Source: Pseudomonas paralactis
GTDB taxonomy: Bacteria > Pseudomonadota > Gammaproteobacteria > Pseudomonadales > Pseudomonadaceae
Assembly: GCF_001439735.1 (NCBI RefSeq)
Contig: NZ_JYLN01000004.1
Coordinates: 62,001-126,000 of the forward strand
Direction: 5' to 3'
Length of the DNA stretch: 64,000 nt
In this document: positions 26,170 through 35,899 of the stretch, one piece after another
Numbering within the stretch: position 1 is the first letter of the stretch
Layout: every line of letters begins with the position of its first letter
Notes under the pieces: model-generated
What the model saw: the letters and a program-made list of their open reading frames with translations, nothing else
What the model was told of the DNA's origin: nothing
The model's database searches: none
Translations under genes and position numbers: made by a program

Positions 26170-26335
26170 AGGCTGTATGGCCCTCAGATAAAGAAAAGAA
26201 CAGCTCACGCATTATCACTAAGCCTACAGAGAAAACCAGCCGCTCTTTCAGATAGGAGTGACTGGATGTTTCTTATTCTATAATCCCCAGCCTTCGTAGG
26301 GCGATTCTGTTTTTTTGGTAAGGATTACTGACCAT

Positions 26336-28252
26336 ATGCTGTTTTCATACCGAGGAGCCCTACGTGCGGGGCTGGTATACCTGCTGATTTCCGTTGTATG
26401 GCTCAGGCTCAGCCACCAATTATTGATCAACTTTATCGATGAACCGCAGGCGCTGGCGCACTGGCTGCAACTTCGCGGCTACGTTTGGGTGGCCCTGAGT
26501 GCACTGGCTATCTACTTCATGGGCAGACGTTTTGCCCGTGCCCATCAACTGCAACTGCCCCTGAAAGAAAACCGCGAACGCCTGCAACAGGCCGCCGCCG
26601 TGTTCGATTGCACCCGCGAAGGCGTGTTGGTCACCGATGCCCAGGGCCTGATCGTTCACGTCAACCGGGCATTCATGGAGATCACGGGTTACAGCCGTGA
26701 CGACGTCATGGGCCAGCCACCCAGCCTGTTCAAGTCCGGGCGCCATTCGTCGGCTTTCTACCAGCAGATGTTCCAGACCCTGGATCGCGAGGGCGAATGG
26801 AGCGGCGAGATCTGGAACCGCCGCAAAAGCGGCGAGGTGTACCCACAATGGCAAACCATCCGCGTGATTCGCGATGACCAGAGCCACATCAGCCATTACG
26901 TCGCGGTATTCTCGGACATCAGCGCCATCAAGGACTCCGAACACGAACTGGCGCACCTGGCCCATCACGACCCGCTCACCGACCTGCCCAACCGTCTGCT
27001 GTTTACCGACCGTGCCGAGCAGGCCCTGGCCTCGGCGCAAGTGCACAAGCGTGGCTGTGCCTTGTTGTTGATGGACCTGGACCACTTCAAGATCATCAAT
27101 GACAGCCTTGGCCACAATGTTGGCGACCAGTTGCTCAAGTTGGTGGCTGACCGTCTCAAGGGCCTGTTCGGGCCCGGGGTGACACTCGCGCGCCTGGGCG
27201 GCGACGAATTCGCCGTGCTGGCGGAAAGTTGCCCACAGGTGATCCAGGCCGCTGCCTTGGCGCAGCGTATGCTCAATGCCATGAAGGACCCGTTTGTTTT
27301 TGACGGTAATCAGCTGTTTATCAGCGCCAGTATTGGTATCAGCCTGTTTCCCAGCGATGCCTTGAGCGCCGAACAACTGCTGCGCAACGCCGACTCTGCG
27401 TTGTTCAAGGCCAAGAGCGCCGGGCGCGAAGGCTATGCCCTGTACACCGAAGAGCTGACCGCTCACGCGCAGAATCGCGTGGAAATCGCCAGCGAACTGC
27501 GCCGCGCCCTCGATCAGCAGGAACTGCGTGTCCACTACCAGCCGGTGCATAACCTGCACGACAGCCGTTTGGTGGGCGTTGAAGCGCTGGTGCGCTGGCA
27601 GCATCCGGAGCGCGGCCTGGTGCCTCCTGGCGAATTTATCCCAATCGCCGAACGTACCGGGTTGATCGCCGATATCGACGCGTGGGTGATGGATCAGGCG
27701 TGCCGGCAGATGTGCCAATGGCTGGCGGACGGTGCGCCGTTGGGTTTTATCGCCATCAACGTCTCCAGCCGCCTGTTTGCCCGGCGTGAACTCTACGAAC
27801 AAGTGGCGCAAGTACTGCACGACACGGGCCTGGACCCGGCGTTTCTTGAGCTGGAAGTCACCGAAAGCGCCGTGATGGACGACCCCGAAGTGGCCCTGGA
27901 GCAACTGCACCGCCTGCGTGAACTGGGTTTGCGCCTGGCCATCGACGACTTCGGCACCGGCTACTCCTCGCTGCTGCGCCTCAAGCGCCTGCCGGTGCAG
28001 AAGCTGAAGATTGACCAAGGCTTCGTCGCCGGTCTGCCCTGGGATGAAGACGACGCTGCGATCGTGCGCGTGGTCATCGCCCTGGCCAAAAGCATGGGTA
28101 TGCAGGTGCACGCCGAAGGGATCGAACAGGTCGAACAGGCGCGGTTCCTGCTGGATCAGGAATGCGACATGGGCCAGGGGTACTGGTTTGGACGGCCAAT
28201 GCCGGCCCAGGAGATTGATTGGACGCGGGCACCTCTGATCCGCCAGGACTGA
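26336..28252 (+). CDS. Membrane PAS-GGDEF-EAL c-di-GMP signalling protein
   Basis: The ATG at 26336 has AAGGAT upstream. The 638-residue protein has two N-terminal transmembrane helices (about 11-28 and 51-64), a PAS domain (about 90-205, with FDCTREGVLVTDAQG), a GGDEF domain with intact GGDEF (LGGDEFAVL) and an EAL domain with intact EAL in VGVEALVRW, plus the DFGTGYSSL and KIDQGFV motifs required for phosphodiesterase activity. It could make and break c-di-GMP. It is divergent from desA and matches the PA0285 position. In most such dual proteins one activity dominates. Confidence 0.94.
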   Translation: MLFSYRGALRAGLVYLLISVVWLRLSHQLLINFIDEPQALAHWLQLRGYVWVALSALAIYFMGRRFARAHQLQLPLKENRERLQQAAAVFDCTREGVLVTDAQGLIVHVNRAFMEITGYSRDDVMGQPPSLFKSGRHSSAFYQQMFQTLDREGEWSGEIWNRRKSGEVYPQWQTIRVIRDDQSHISHYVAVFSDISAIKDSEHELAHLAHHDPLTDLPNRLLFTDRAEQALASAQVHKRGCALLLMDLDHFKIINDSLGHNVGDQLLKLVADRLKGLFGPGVTLARLGGDEFAVLAESCPQVIQAAALAQRMLNAMKDPFVFDGNQLFISASIGISLFPSDALSAEQLLRNADSALFKAKSAGREGYALYTEELTAHAQNRVEIASELRRALDQQELRVHYQPVHNLHDSRLVGVEALVRWQHPERGLVPPGEFIPIAERTGLIADIDAWVMDQACRQMCQWLADGAPLGFIAINVSSRLFARRELYEQVAQVLHDTGLDPAFLELEVTESAVMDDPEVALEQLHRLRELGLRLAIDDFGTGYSSLLRLKRLPVQKLKIDQGFVAGLPWDEDDAAIVRVVIALAKSMGMQVHAEGIEQVEQARFLLDQECDMGQGYWFGRPMPAQEIDWTRAPLIRQD

Positions 28253-28261
28253 CTCGGTCAA

Positions 28262-28351
28262 TGTGGGAGCCGGGCTTGCCCGCGAAGGCGGTGTGTCAGT
28301 CGCTGCATGTGTTACTGCACCACCGCTTTCGCAGGCAAGCCAGCTCCCACA
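28262..28351. repeat. Inverted REP pair
   Basis: TGTGGGAGCCGGGCTTGCCCG arm and CAGGCAAGCCAGCTCCCACA arm, mixed types, between the GGDEF-EAL gene and oscA. Confidence 0.85.
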
Positions 28352-28441
28352 GGGTTCTGCGGCGCCTGTGCATGAGCTTTTTTTTGTGGAAACCCTTGCA
28401 ACCCCATGCCCTATCAGAAAATTCTTTCTGGTTATATAAGC

Positions 28442-28466
28442 ATTCTTAAATAGTATTTTTAAGAAT
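28442..28466. promoter_or_regulatory. Inverted repeat in the oscA promoter region
   Basis: ATTCTTAAA and its exact complement TTTAAGAAT are separated by seven bases, in an AT-rich stretch about 80 bp before oscA. Sulfur-starvation promoters controlled by CysB are AT-rich in this way, so it may be an operator or part of the promoter. The link to CysB is inference. Confidence 0.6.
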
Positions 28467-28546
28467 ATCCACGCTTATCTACTATCGCCCTCACGCCGCA
28501 AGCAGTGCCGCCACTGCCAGGCACTATTCATTTCAGGAGCGAGACC

Positions 28547-28729
28547 ATGAGCGCATCTCTACGTAGCGTCGACGGCCAGGACGAAGCAGCCATTTTGCGT
28601 GAGATCCAGAGCGCCTTGCGCGATCTGCGTTTTGGCGCGGTGGAAATTACTGTGCATAACGCCCAAGTGGTACAGATCGAACGCAAGGAAAAATTCCGTC
28701 TGCAGAACCCGGGTAACAAACCGAGCTGA
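28547..28729 (+). CDS. oscA: OscA, small sulfur-starvation protein (DUF2292)
   Basis: The 60-residue product matches DUF2292/YezD: ILREIQSALRDLRFGAVEIT then HNAQVVQIERKEKFRL. The ATG at 28547 has AGGAG upstream. It sits directly before sbp, as in other pseudomonads, where oscA is needed for use of organosulfur compounds and for chromate resistance under low sulfur. The protein has no Cys and no internal Met. Molecular activity is unknown. Confidence 0.92.
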   Translation: MSASLRSVDGQDEAAILREIQSALRDLRFGAVEITVHNAQVVQIERKEKFRLQNPGNKPS

Positions 28730-28793
28730 GCAAGAACGGCGATAGACCCGCAATTACAAGAAAAGCCAACACTCAAGAATTTCAGGAGCTTCT

Positions 28794-29804
28794 ATGTCGT
28801 CGATTCGCCGTTATGCCTTGGCCGCGCTGGCCAGTGCCGTGTTTGCCGGTTCCGCTGTTGCCAAAGACTATGAGCTGCTCAACGTCTCGTACGACCCGAC
28901 CCGTGAGCTGTATCAGGACTACAACGCAGAGTTCACCCACTTCTGGAAGCAGTCCCATCCCGGCGACAACGTCAAGATCCAACAGTCCCACGGTGGCTCG
29001 GGCAAGCAAGCACGCGCAGTGATTGACGGCCTGCGCGCCGACGTAGTGACCCTGGCCCTGGCCGGTGACATCGATGAAGTCGCCAAGCTGGGCAAGACCC
29101 TGCCGGAAAACTGGCAAACCCGCCTGCCGGACGCCAGCACCCCATACACCTCGACCATCGTGTTCCTGGTGCGCAAGGGCAACCCCAAGGGCATCAAGGA
29201 TTGGGGCGACCTGATCAAGAAAGACGTGTCGGTGATCACGCCCAACCCGAAAACCTCCGGTGGTGCGCGCTGGAACTTCCTCGCCGCCTGGGCCTATGGC
29301 CTCAAGGCCGGTGGCAGCGAAGCCAAGGCTCAGGAATACGTAAAGGAGCTGTTCAAGCACGTTCCGGTACTGGACACCGGCGCCCGGGGTTCTACCATTA
29401 CTTTCGTCAACAACGGTCAGGGTGACGTGTTGCTGGCCTGGGAAAACGAGGCGTTCCTGGCCCTGAAAGAAGACGGCGGCGCCGACAAGTTCGACATCGT
29501 CGTGCCGTCCCTGTCGATCCTGGCGGAACCGCCGGTGGCTGTGGTCGACAAGAACGCCGAGAAAAAGGGCAATACCGAGATCGCCACCGAATACCTCAAA
29601 CACCTGTACAGCCCGGCTGGCCAGGAGATTGCGGCGAAAAACTTCTACCGCCCACGCGATGCAAAAGTAGCCGCCAAATACGCGCAGCAGTTCCCGAAAC
29701 TGGACCTGGTGACTATCGACAAAGACTTCGGCGGCTGGAAAACTGCCCAACCGAAATTCTTCAATGACGGTGGCGTGTTCGACCAGATCTATACGGCGCA
29801 GTAA
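28794..29804 (+). CDS. sbp: Periplasmic sulfate-binding protein
   Basis: The 336-residue precursor has a Sec signal cleaved after AVA (about residue 23). Mature features are [31 protein letters not shown], the sulfate-site loops and [16 protein letters not shown]. It feeds the CysTWA importer. It has no Cys and no Met beyond the start, fitting synthesis during sulfur limitation. It is separated from oscA by 64 bp and from cysT by about 200 bp containing an inverted REP pair. Confidence 0.97.
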   Translation: MSSIRRYALAALASAVFAGSAVAKDYELLNVSYDPTRELYQDYNAEFTHFWKQSHPGDNVKIQQSHGGSGKQARAVIDGLRADVVTLALAGDIDEVAKLGKTLPENWQTRLPDASTPYTSTIVFLVRKGNPKGIKDWGDLIKKDVSVITPNPKTSGGARWNFLAAWAYGLKAGGSEAKAQEYVKELFKHVPVLDTGARGSTITFVNNGQGDVLLAWENEAFLALKEDGGADKFDIVVPSLSILAEPPVAVVDKNAEKKGNTEIATEYLKHLYSPAGQEIAAKNFYRPRDAKVAAKYAQQFPKLDLVTIDKDFGGWKTAQPKFFNDGGVFDQIYTAQ

Positions 29805-29850
29805 GCCAAAGTAACTGTAGGGGCCTGACTTTCTGTAGGAACTGGGCTTG

Positions 29851-29939
29851 TGTGGGAGCTGGCTTGCCTGCGATAGCATCACCGTGGTGTGGCTGATACA
29901 CCGAGGTGCCTGCATCGCGGGCAAGCCCGGCTCCCACAG
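29851..29939. repeat. Inverted REP pair between sbp and cysT
   Basis: TGTGGGAGCTGGCTTGCCTG arm and GGGCAAGCCCGGCTCCCACA arm. Lying inside a co-directional sulfate operon, it may stabilise the sbp part of the transcript and lower downstream expression. Confidence 0.85.
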
Positions 29940-30003
29940 AAAATCCAGCTGCCACAAAAAGCGCGCTCCTACAGTGGTTTCTACCCTTTAACCAAGGACT
30001 CTT

Positions 30004-30822
30004 ATGTCGCGTCGTATTTCCCCCGTCATACCCGGCTTCGGGCTGACGCTGGGCTACACCGTCGTGTACCTCAGCCTGATCGTGCTCATCCCGCTGGCGG
30101 CGATGTTTGTACACGCCGCTCAACTCACCTGGGACCAGTTCTGGAACATCATCTCCGCGCCTCGCGTGCTGGCGGCGTTGAAGCTGAGCTTCAGCACCGC
30201 GTTGTACGCCGCGCTGATCAACGGCGTGATCGGTACGCTGCTGGCCTGGGTACTGGTGCGCTACACCTTCCCCGGCCGCAAGATCATCGATGCGATGATC
30301 GACCTGCCGTTCGCCTTGCCTACAGCCGTCGCCGGTATTGCCTTGACCGCGCTGTATGCCCCTAACGGCCTGGTTGGCCAGTTCGCCACAGACCTGGGCT
30401 TCAAGATCGCCTATACCCCCCTGGGCATCACCCTGGCGCTGACCTTCGTGACCTTGCCCTTCGTGGTGCGCACCGTGCAGCCGGTACTTGCCGATATCCC
30501 CCGGGAAGTCGAAGAGGCCGCTGCCTGTCTGGGCGCCAAGCCGCTGCAGGTGTTCCGCCATATCCTCGTGCCGGCGTTATTGCCTGCCTGGCTGACCGGG
30601 TTCGCGCTGGCCTTCGCCCGTGGTGTGGGTGAGTACGGTTCGGTGATCTTCATCGCCGGCAACATGCCGATGAAAACCGAAATCCTGCCGTTGCTGATCA
30701 TGGTCAAGCTGGACCAATACGACTACCGCGGCGCCACCTCCATTGGTGTGTTGATGCTGGTGGTTTCCTTTGTCTTGCTGCTGCTGATCAACTTGTTGCA
30801 GCGGCGCATCGAACGTCCATAA
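30004..30822 (+). CDS. cysT: Sulfate ABC transporter permease
   Basis: The 272-residue protein has six predicted membrane spans and the EAA loop [20 protein letters not shown] that contacts CysA. It forms the inner-membrane channel with CysW. Length and sequence (for example [18 protein letters not shown]) match CysT/CysU. cysW begins 13 bp downstream. Confidence 0.96.
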   Translation: MSRRISPVIPGFGLTLGYTVVYLSLIVLIPLAAMFVHAAQLTWDQFWNIISAPRVLAALKLSFSTALYAALINGVIGTLLAWVLVRYTFPGRKIIDAMIDLPFALPTAVAGIALTALYAPNGLVGQFATDLGFKIAYTPLGITLALTFVTLPFVVRTVQPVLADIPREVEEAAACLGAKPLQVFRHILVPALLPAWLTGFALAFARGVGEYGSVIFIAGNMPMKTEILPLLIMVKLDQYDYRGATSIGVLMLVVSFVLLLLINLLQRRIERP

Positions 30823-30835
30823 GGAGGCGCGGAAC

Positions 30836-31708
30836 ATGTCCCAATCGTCTATTTCCGCCGCGTCCTCGGCCAACGCAGCCCGCCGTGGCAGCGCGACGTC
30901 GCGACGTATCCTGATCGGCCTTGGCTGGCTGGTGTTTGCCCTGTTCCTGCTGTTGCCGCTGGTGATCGTGGTGTCCCAAGGCCTGAAGAATGGCCTCGGC
31001 TCGTTCTTCACCGCGATTCTTGAGCCGGACGCGCTGTCGGCGCTGAAACTCACGGTGATCGCCGTGGCGATTTCGGTGCCGCTCAACCTGGTGTTTGGCG
31101 TCAGCGCGGCCTGGTGTGTGAGCAAGTATTCGTTCCGTGGCAAAAGCATCCTGGTCACGTTGATCGACCTGCCGTTCTCGGTTTCACCGGTGATTGCGGG
31201 CCTGGTCTACGTGTTGATGTTCGGCGCCCAGGGCTTCTTCGGGCCGTGGTTGCAAGACCATGACATCCAGATCGTGTTCGCCCTGCCGGGCATCGTGCTG
31301 GCGACCATCTTCGTCACCGTGCCATTCGTGGCCCGGGAGCTGATCCCGCTGATGCAGGAGCAGGGCACCCAGGAAGAAGAGGCCGCGCGCCTGCTGGGCG
31401 CCAATGGCTGGCAGATGTTCTGGCATGTCACCGTGCCGAACATCAAATGGGGCCTGATCTACGGCGTGGTGCTGTGTACGGCGCGGGCCATGGGTGAGTT
31501 CGGCGCAGTGTCGGTGGTGTCCGGCCACATTCGCGGCGTGACCAACACGCTGCCACTGCATGTCGAGATTCTTTACAACGAATACAACCACGTTGCCGCG
31601 TTTGCGGTGGCCAGCCTGTTGCTGATCCTGGCGCTCTTCATCCTGCTGCTCAAGCAGTGGAGCGAGAACCGAATCAACCGCCTGCGCAACAGCGCCGGTG
31701 AGGAATAA
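30836..31708 (+). CDS. cysW: Sulfate ABC transporter permease
   Basis: The 290-residue protein has a Ser/Ala-rich N-terminal tail, six spans and the EAA loop [35 protein letters not shown] is typical of CysW. It pairs with CysT; start preceded by AAGGAGG. cysA follows after 3 bp, so translation is probably coupled. Confidence 0.96.
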   Translation: MSQSSISAASSANAARRGSATSRRILIGLGWLVFALFLLLPLVIVVSQGLKNGLGSFFTAILEPDALSALKLTVIAVAISVPLNLVFGVSAAWCVSKYSFRGKSILVTLIDLPFSVSPVIAGLVYVLMFGAQGFFGPWLQDHDIQIVFALPGIVLATIFVTVPFVARELIPLMQEQGTQEEEAARLLGANGWQMFWHVTVPNIKWGLIYGVVLCTARAMGEFGAVSVVSGHIRGVTNTLPLHVEILYNEYNHVAAFAVASLLLILALFILLLKQWSENRINRLRNSAGEE

Positions 31709-31711
31709 GTC

Positions 31712-32692
31712 ATGTCGATCGAAGTCCGTAATGTCAGCAAGAACTTCAACGCCTTCAAGGCCCTGGACAGCATCAACCTGGATATCCAGAGTGGCGAGCT
31801 GGTGGCGTTGCTCGGCCCGTCCGGCTGTGGCAAGACCACCTTGCTGCGCATCATCGCCGGCCTGGAAACCCCGGACGCCGGCAGCATCGTGTTCCACGGC
31901 GAAGACGTCTCCGGCCACGATGTACGTGATCGCAACGTCGGCTTTGTGTTCCAGCACTACGCGCTGTTCCGCCACATGACCGTGTTCGACAACGTCGCTT
32001 TCGGCCTGCGCATGAAGCCGAAAAACCAACGCCCCACCGAAAGCCAGATCGCCTCCAAGGTTCATGAACTGCTGAACATGGTGCAGCTTGATTGGCTGTC
32101 AGATCGTTACCCGGAACAACTCTCCGGTGGTCAGCGCCAACGTATCGCCCTGGCCCGCGCCCTGGCGGTTGAGCCCAAGGTGCTGTTGCTGGACGAACCC
32201 TTCGGCGCCCTCGATGCCAAGGTACGTAAGGAGCTGCGCCGTTGGCTGGCGCGCCTGCACGAAGATATCAACCTGACCTCGGTCTTCGTGACCCACGACC
32301 AGGAAGAGGCCATGGAAGTCGCCGACCGTATCGTGGTGATGAACAAGGGCGTGATCGAGCAGATCGGTTCACCGGGAGACGTTTACGAAAACCCGGCCAG
32401 CGATTTTGTTTATCACTTCCTGGGTGACTCCAACCGCCTGCATTTGGGCGAAGACAAGCACCTGCTGTTCCGCCCCCACGAAGTGTCGTTGTCACGCCAT
32501 GAACTGGAAGACCACCATGCGGCGCAAGTGCGGGATATTCGTCCGTTGGGCGCGACTACTCGCGTGACCCTGCAGGTTGAAGGCCAAAGCGAGCTGATTG
32601 AGGCCGAAGTGGTGAAAGACCATGACAGCCTTACCGGGTTGGCCCGTGGCGAGACCCTGTTCTTCAAACCCAAGGTCTGGCAAAAAGCCTAA
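31712..32692 (+). CDS. cysA: Sulfate ABC transporter ATP-binding protein
   Basis: The 326-residue ATPase has Walker [11 protein letters not shown]-loop FVFQHYALF, signature [15 protein letters not shown], Walker [12 protein letters not shown] and the switch His in [10 protein letters not shown]-terminal TOBE-like regulatory region follows from about 235 ([14 protein letters not shown]). It drives sulfate/thiosulfate uptake through CysTW. A compact REP palindrome after the stop may terminate transcription. Confidence 0.97.
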   Translation: MSIEVRNVSKNFNAFKALDSINLDIQSGELVALLGPSGCGKTTLLRIIAGLETPDAGSIVFHGEDVSGHDVRDRNVGFVFQHYALFRHMTVFDNVAFGLRMKPKNQRPTESQIASKVHELLNMVQLDWLSDRYPEQLSGGQRQRIALARALAVEPKVLLLDEPFGALDAKVRKELRRWLARLHEDINLTSVFVTHDQEEAMEVADRIVVMNKGVIEQIGSPGDVYENPASDFVYHFLGDSNRLHLGEDKHLLFRPHEVSLSRHELEDHHAAQVRDIRPLGATTRVTLQVEGQSELIEAEVVKDHDSLTGLARGETLFFKPKVWQKA

Positions 32693-32710
32693 TAACACTG
32701 CAAAACCCTT

Positions 32711-32739
32711 GTGGGAGCCGGGCAAGCCCGGCTCCCACA
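32711..32739. terminator. Compact REP palindrome, probable terminator between cysA and the Mpo1-like gene
   Basis: GTGGGAGCCGGG-CAAG-CCCGGCTCCCAC forms a near-perfect 12-bp stem between two convergent genes. It lacks a T run but is the only hairpin available. Confidence 0.6.
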
Positions 32740-32757
32740 TTGGATCTTCATTACCTG

Positions 32758-33282
32758 TTAGACCGTGGCGTTTTTCCCGCGTACCGCCACCGGCCCCGAA
32801 CGCTCTTCAATCTGGCGCTTGAGGTCCTGGCGCAAGCCCAGCAGAAACGCCAACTCCGCCACCACAAACAACGGCCCCACAATCAGCCCCGACACATCAT
32901 CGACAAACGCCGGTTTCCTGCCTTCGTAATAGTGCCCGACAAACTGAATCACCCACCCCACTACAAACATACCCACGCCACTGCTCAGCCACACCATCGT
33001 GCTCTGCGCCGCCAAGACATGCCCGGCCCACACCGACAACCCCATCAGCACTGTCATCAGCACGCCCAGGGCCAGTTCCAGGCGCAGGTAGAACCACGCC
33101 GAAAACAACGCCAGCACGACCGCAGGTGAAACCCACAGGCCGCCCAGCGCCCACTGCGGACGCGACAGCAGCACCGCCACCGCGACCACGATCAGCGGGA
33201 TCCCGATAAAGTGGCTGAAGATATTGCGCGGGTCGCGGTGGTAAGCGGCGTATTGACTGAGGTGGTCGACGAGGCTTTTCAT
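32758..33282 (-). CDS. Mpo1-like (DUF962) membrane protein
   Basis: The 174-residue protein begins MKSLVDHLSQYAAYHRDPRNIFSHFIGIP, with the family's HxxxxN...HxxG pattern, and has four membrane spans. Yeast Mpo1 is an iron-dependent dioxygenase that shortens 2-hydroxy fatty acids. The start at 33282 is set by AGGAGG at 33291-33296. It stands alone, divergent from a Crp/Fnr gene. Bacterial substrate is unknown. Confidence 0.88.
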   Translation of the reverse strand: MKSLVDHLSQYAAYHRDPRNIFSHFIGIPLIVVAVAVLLSRPQWALGGLWVSPAVVLALFSAWFYLRLELALGVLMTVLMGLSVWAGHVLAAQSTMVWLSSGVGMFVVGWVIQFVGHYYEGRKPAFVDDVSGLIVGPLFVVAELAFLLGLRQDLKRQIEERSGPVAVRGKNATV

Positions 33283-33365
33283 TGTTGTTCCTCCTGTAGG
33301 ATGTTTGATCATGCCCTGTCAGTCGGTGCCTAACTGTCAACTGGGCGACAATCTTCGGAGTTCCC

Positions 33366-34052
33366 ATGGACACAGGCAAATGGCAGGCGCGATTGGCGCG
33401 CGGTCAGTGGTTCAGGCACTTGCCGCCAGACTTGCAGCGTAGCCTGCTGGGGGCGGCGCGGTTGCGCGTACTGACAGCGGGGCAGTTTCTGTTCAAGCGC
33501 GGCGACCCGCCGTGTGGCCTGTATGCGGTGCTGGAAGGGGCGGTGCGCATCAGTGCCGTCAATGCTCAGGGCAAGGAAGCGGTGTTGAGCCTGGTGGAAA
33601 CCCCACACTGGTTCGGCGAGATCTGCCTGTTCGATAACCTGCCACGCACCCACGATGCCCTCGCCACGGGAGCCTGCACGCTGGTGCAGGTACCACAAGC
33701 GGCGATCCTCGCCATTCTCGAACAGCATCCGGTGTTCTGGCGGGACATGGCGCTGCTGATGAGCCAGAAACTGCGTCTGTCATTGATCAACATCGAACAG
33801 ACAAGCCTGATGCCCGCCTCCAGGCGGCTGGCCCATCGGTTGCTGATGATCGCGCAAGGCTACGGCGAAGTAGAGCAGGCGCGCCGCGTGCTGCAGCTGC
33901 CTCAGGAGGATCTGGCGGCGATGCTGGGCCTGTCGCGCCAGACCATCAACAGTCTGCTCAAGGCGCTGGAGCAACAGGGCATTATTGGTTTGAGCTACGG
34001 CGCCATCGAGATACTGGACCTCAATGGGCTGCGCCTGGCCGCGGGCCTATGA
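33366..34052 (+). CDS. Crp/Fnr-family transcriptional regulator
   Basis: The 228-residue protein has a cyclic-nucleotide-type N domain (LFKRGDPPCGLYAVLEGAVRI, GEICLFD) and a winged helix with LPQEDLAAMLGLSRQTINSLL near 180-200. It has no Fnr cysteines. It is divergent from the Mpo1-like gene, so may regulate it, and overlaps the end of the convergent uraH-like gene by six bases. Confidence 0.88.
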   Translation: MDTGKWQARLARGQWFRHLPPDLQRSLLGAARLRVLTAGQFLFKRGDPPCGLYAVLEGAVRISAVNAQGKEAVLSLVETPHWFGEICLFDNLPRTHDALATGACTLVQVPQAAILAILEQHPVFWRDMALLMSQKLRLSLINIEQTSLMPASRRLAHRLLMIAQGYGEVEQARRVLQLPQEDLAAMLGLSRQTINSLLKALEQQGIIGLSYGAIEILDLNGLRLAAGL

Positions 34053-34457
34053 ACCGCGATAGGTAGAGAAACCGTAAGGGCTGAGCAACAGCGGGATGTG
34101 GTAATGCTGGTCGGCCTGCTTGACCTGAAAGATCACCGGCACCTCGGGGAAGAACGTCTCGCGGTTGGCCTTCTTGTAATAATCGCCGGTCTTGAACACC
34201 ACACGGTACTCGCCCGGCTTCATGCTCTGGTCGGCAGGGAACAGTTCGGCGATGCGTCCCTGTTGATTGGTCACGCCCTGGGACAGTGATTGCCACTGAT
34301 AGCCCACATGTTGTTCCAGGGTGACGCTGACGCCGGCCGACGGCAGGCCGTTTTCCAGGTTGAGCACATGCACGCTCAGCGGGTTGCCGGCGGCCAGGGC
34401 CAGGTTGCACAGGCCGCTCAGGCTGAGGGCGGCGAGGGTCATGCTAAGGGTTTTCAT
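34047..34457 (-). CDS. uraH: Periplasmic 5-hydroxyisourate hydrolase (transthyretin-related)
   Basis: The 136-residue product has a Sec signal (cleaved near LALA-AGN) and the transthyretin-related features: HVLNLENGLPSAGV near the N terminus, then the C-terminal signature YRGS. Such enzymes hydrolyse 5-hydroxyisourate, the urate oxidation product, to OHCU. The signal peptide puts it in the periplasm, which is usual for one subgroup. It follows the GlcG-like gene by 27 bp in the same direction. No other urate genes are near. Confidence 0.9.
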   Translation of the reverse strand: MKTLSMTLAALSLSGLCNLALAAGNPLSVHVLNLENGLPSAGVSVTLEQHVGYQWQSLSQGVTNQQGRIAELFPADQSMKPGEYRVVFKTGDYYKKANRETFFPEVPVIFQVKQADQHYHIPLLLSPYGFSTYRGS

Positions 34458-34484
34458 TGAGAAGTCCTTTTGACTTAGGTGGAA

Positions 34485-34958
34485 TCAAGGGGTGATTTTC
34501 AAGCCCAGTTGCTCGGCGGCCTGCACCGCACAGGCTTCATCCTGCGCGGCGCCACCGGCACCGGCGATGCCCAGCGCGCCGACCAGTTCGGCCTCGGCAA
34601 ACAGCGGCACGCCGCCGCCGAGCAACAGTAATTCGGGCAAGCTGTTAAGGTTGGCGGCCTCGGGATTATTACGCGCCCGTTCGGCAAACAGCCGGGTGGG
34701 GGTTTTGGTCGACAGCGCGGTGTACGCCTTGCGTTGGCTGGCGAGGCTGTTGTGCGGGCCTACGCCATCCGCCCGCAGGGCCACCAGCAAGTTACCGCCA
34801 CGGTCCAGTACCGTCAGCGCGGCCGTGCAGTGGGCCAGGCTGGCGTCGGCTAGTTGGCGCGCAGTGTGCAAATCCAGCTCGGCATGGTGTGGCAGTTGTG
34901 GGGCGGCCTGGGCAGCGGTGGTCACAGCGAGGCTCAAGAACAAAGCGGTGCGATACAT
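34485..34958 (-). CDS. GlcG/HbpS-family exported protein
   Basis: The start at 34958 gives a signal peptide (LFLSLAVTTAAQA) and a 157-residue product. The GlcG/HbpS (DUF336) domain is recognised by LADASLAHCTAALTVLDRGGN, ADGVGPHNSLASQRKAYTA, LLLGGGVPLFAE and LVGALGIAGAGGAAQDEACA. The family includes heme-binding HbpS and glycolate-locus GlcG; function here is unknown. It is transcribed with the uraH-like gene and is divergent from the receiver-only regulator gene. Confidence 0.88.
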   Translation of the reverse strand: MYRTALFLSLAVTTAAQAAPQLPHHAELDLHTARQLADASLAHCTAALTVLDRGGNLLVALRADGVGPHNSLASQRKAYTALSTKTPTRLFAERARNNPEAANLNSLPELLLLGGGVPLFAEAELVGALGIAGAGGAAQDEACAVQAAEQLGLKITP

Positions 34959-35058
34959 GGTTGTGGCTCCAGAAGGCAGGTGCTCACGGTAGCCAGTGGA
35001 CGCGGACAAAAGCCGCACAATTGGATGACAGGTTTGTAATCAAACCCAGAGGTAAGGC

Positions 35059-35427
35059 ATGCAAGTGTTGTTAGTGGAAGACCAGCCGCAACTGGCGCAG
35101 CTTATGGCCCAGGGCCTGAGCGAGGCCGGCTTTTCGGTGGAAGTCGCGGCCAACGGCATGGCGGCGCAGCGCTTTGTGGAAAGCACTGTGTACGACCTGG
35201 TGATTTTGGATGTGATGCTGCCGGGCCTGAATGCCTGGAAGCTGCAGCAGGCGCTTCGGCAAAGGGGAGAGACGCCAGTGCTGTTCTTGACCACGCCCAA
35301 TGGCATTGAAGATCGCCTGCGTGGGCTGGAATTGCATGAGGATGATTACTTGCTAAAGCCGTTTGACGCCAAGGCGTTGGTGACGCGGGTAAAGAAGGTG
35401 TTACGGCGTCGTGGCGCTAACCTCTAA
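35059..35427 (+). CDS. Receiver-only response regulator, OmpR/CopR-type without DNA-binding domain
   Basis: The 122-residue protein is one receiver domain: acidic VEDQP, phospho-Asp in LVILDVMLPG, Thr in LFLTT and Lys in LLKPFDAKAL, all intact. It ends just after VKKVLRRRG, where OmpR-family proteins enter the linker to a winged helix. No remnant of that domain is found downstream, so this is either a truncated gene or a stand-alone receiver. No kinase adjoins. Confidence 0.87.
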   Translation: MQVLLVEDQPQLAQLMAQGLSEAGFSVEVAANGMAAQRFVESTVYDLVILDVMLPGLNAWKLQQALRQRGETPVLFLTTPNGIEDRLRGLELHEDDYLLKPFDAKALVTRVKKVLRRRGANL

Positions 35428-35519
35428 ACAGGCTCGTACCTGTCAAGTTTGACAGTAGATTGGGTGTTTAAAGGGAGGCAGACTTTGATTGTCAATTGGC
35501 ATTCAAGGAGTGAACACGC

Positions 35520-35855
35520 ATGTCTACCAAATCCCAACCACCCACTTACAAAGATTTAGAACAGATTTCAGAAAAAACTGGAATAGAGGCGCCTGTTGTC
35601 AATACTCCGAAGAGCGCTGAAACGTACTCATCACCTGTGAAGTTTTCAGGTCAGGGCATTCCCGGTTGGTGGGTCTATTTCGTTCATAAGCCGATCGACG
35701 GCACTTCTTTTGGCTTTGCTTTAGTGGATGAGAACGGGGAGTGGGAGTTTGACTGTGTTTTCGACCCCCGTGTTTATAAAGTATTCGGCATTCAAACATA
35801 TAACGGAGTTCGCTCGCCCTGGACGGACGATATTGAGTTTAAAGTGACAGCTTGA
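35520..35855 (+). CDS. Small protein with one Ig-like domain, function unknown
   Basis: The 111-residue product has no signal peptide. Residues about 38-110 show an Ig-like beta-sandwich pattern (SSPVKFSGQGIPGWWVYF, ENGEWEFDCVFDP, VRSPWTDDIEFKV) as in repeats of bacterial surface or toxin proteins. The N-terminal third is polar. Composition is more AT-rich than its neighbours, suggesting acquisition. It may be a fragment of a larger repeat protein. Start has AAGGAG about ten bases upstream. Confidence 0.65.
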   Translation: MSTKSQPPTYKDLEQISEKTGIEAPVVNTPKSAETYSSPVKFSGQGIPGWWVYFVHKPIDGTSFGFALVDENGEWEFDCVFDPRVYKVFGIQTYNGVRSPWTDDIEFKVTA

Positions 35856-35899
35856 CCCCGTGCTCCCGCTTATTGAAAAGTTTCGGGAGGTCAATGCGG

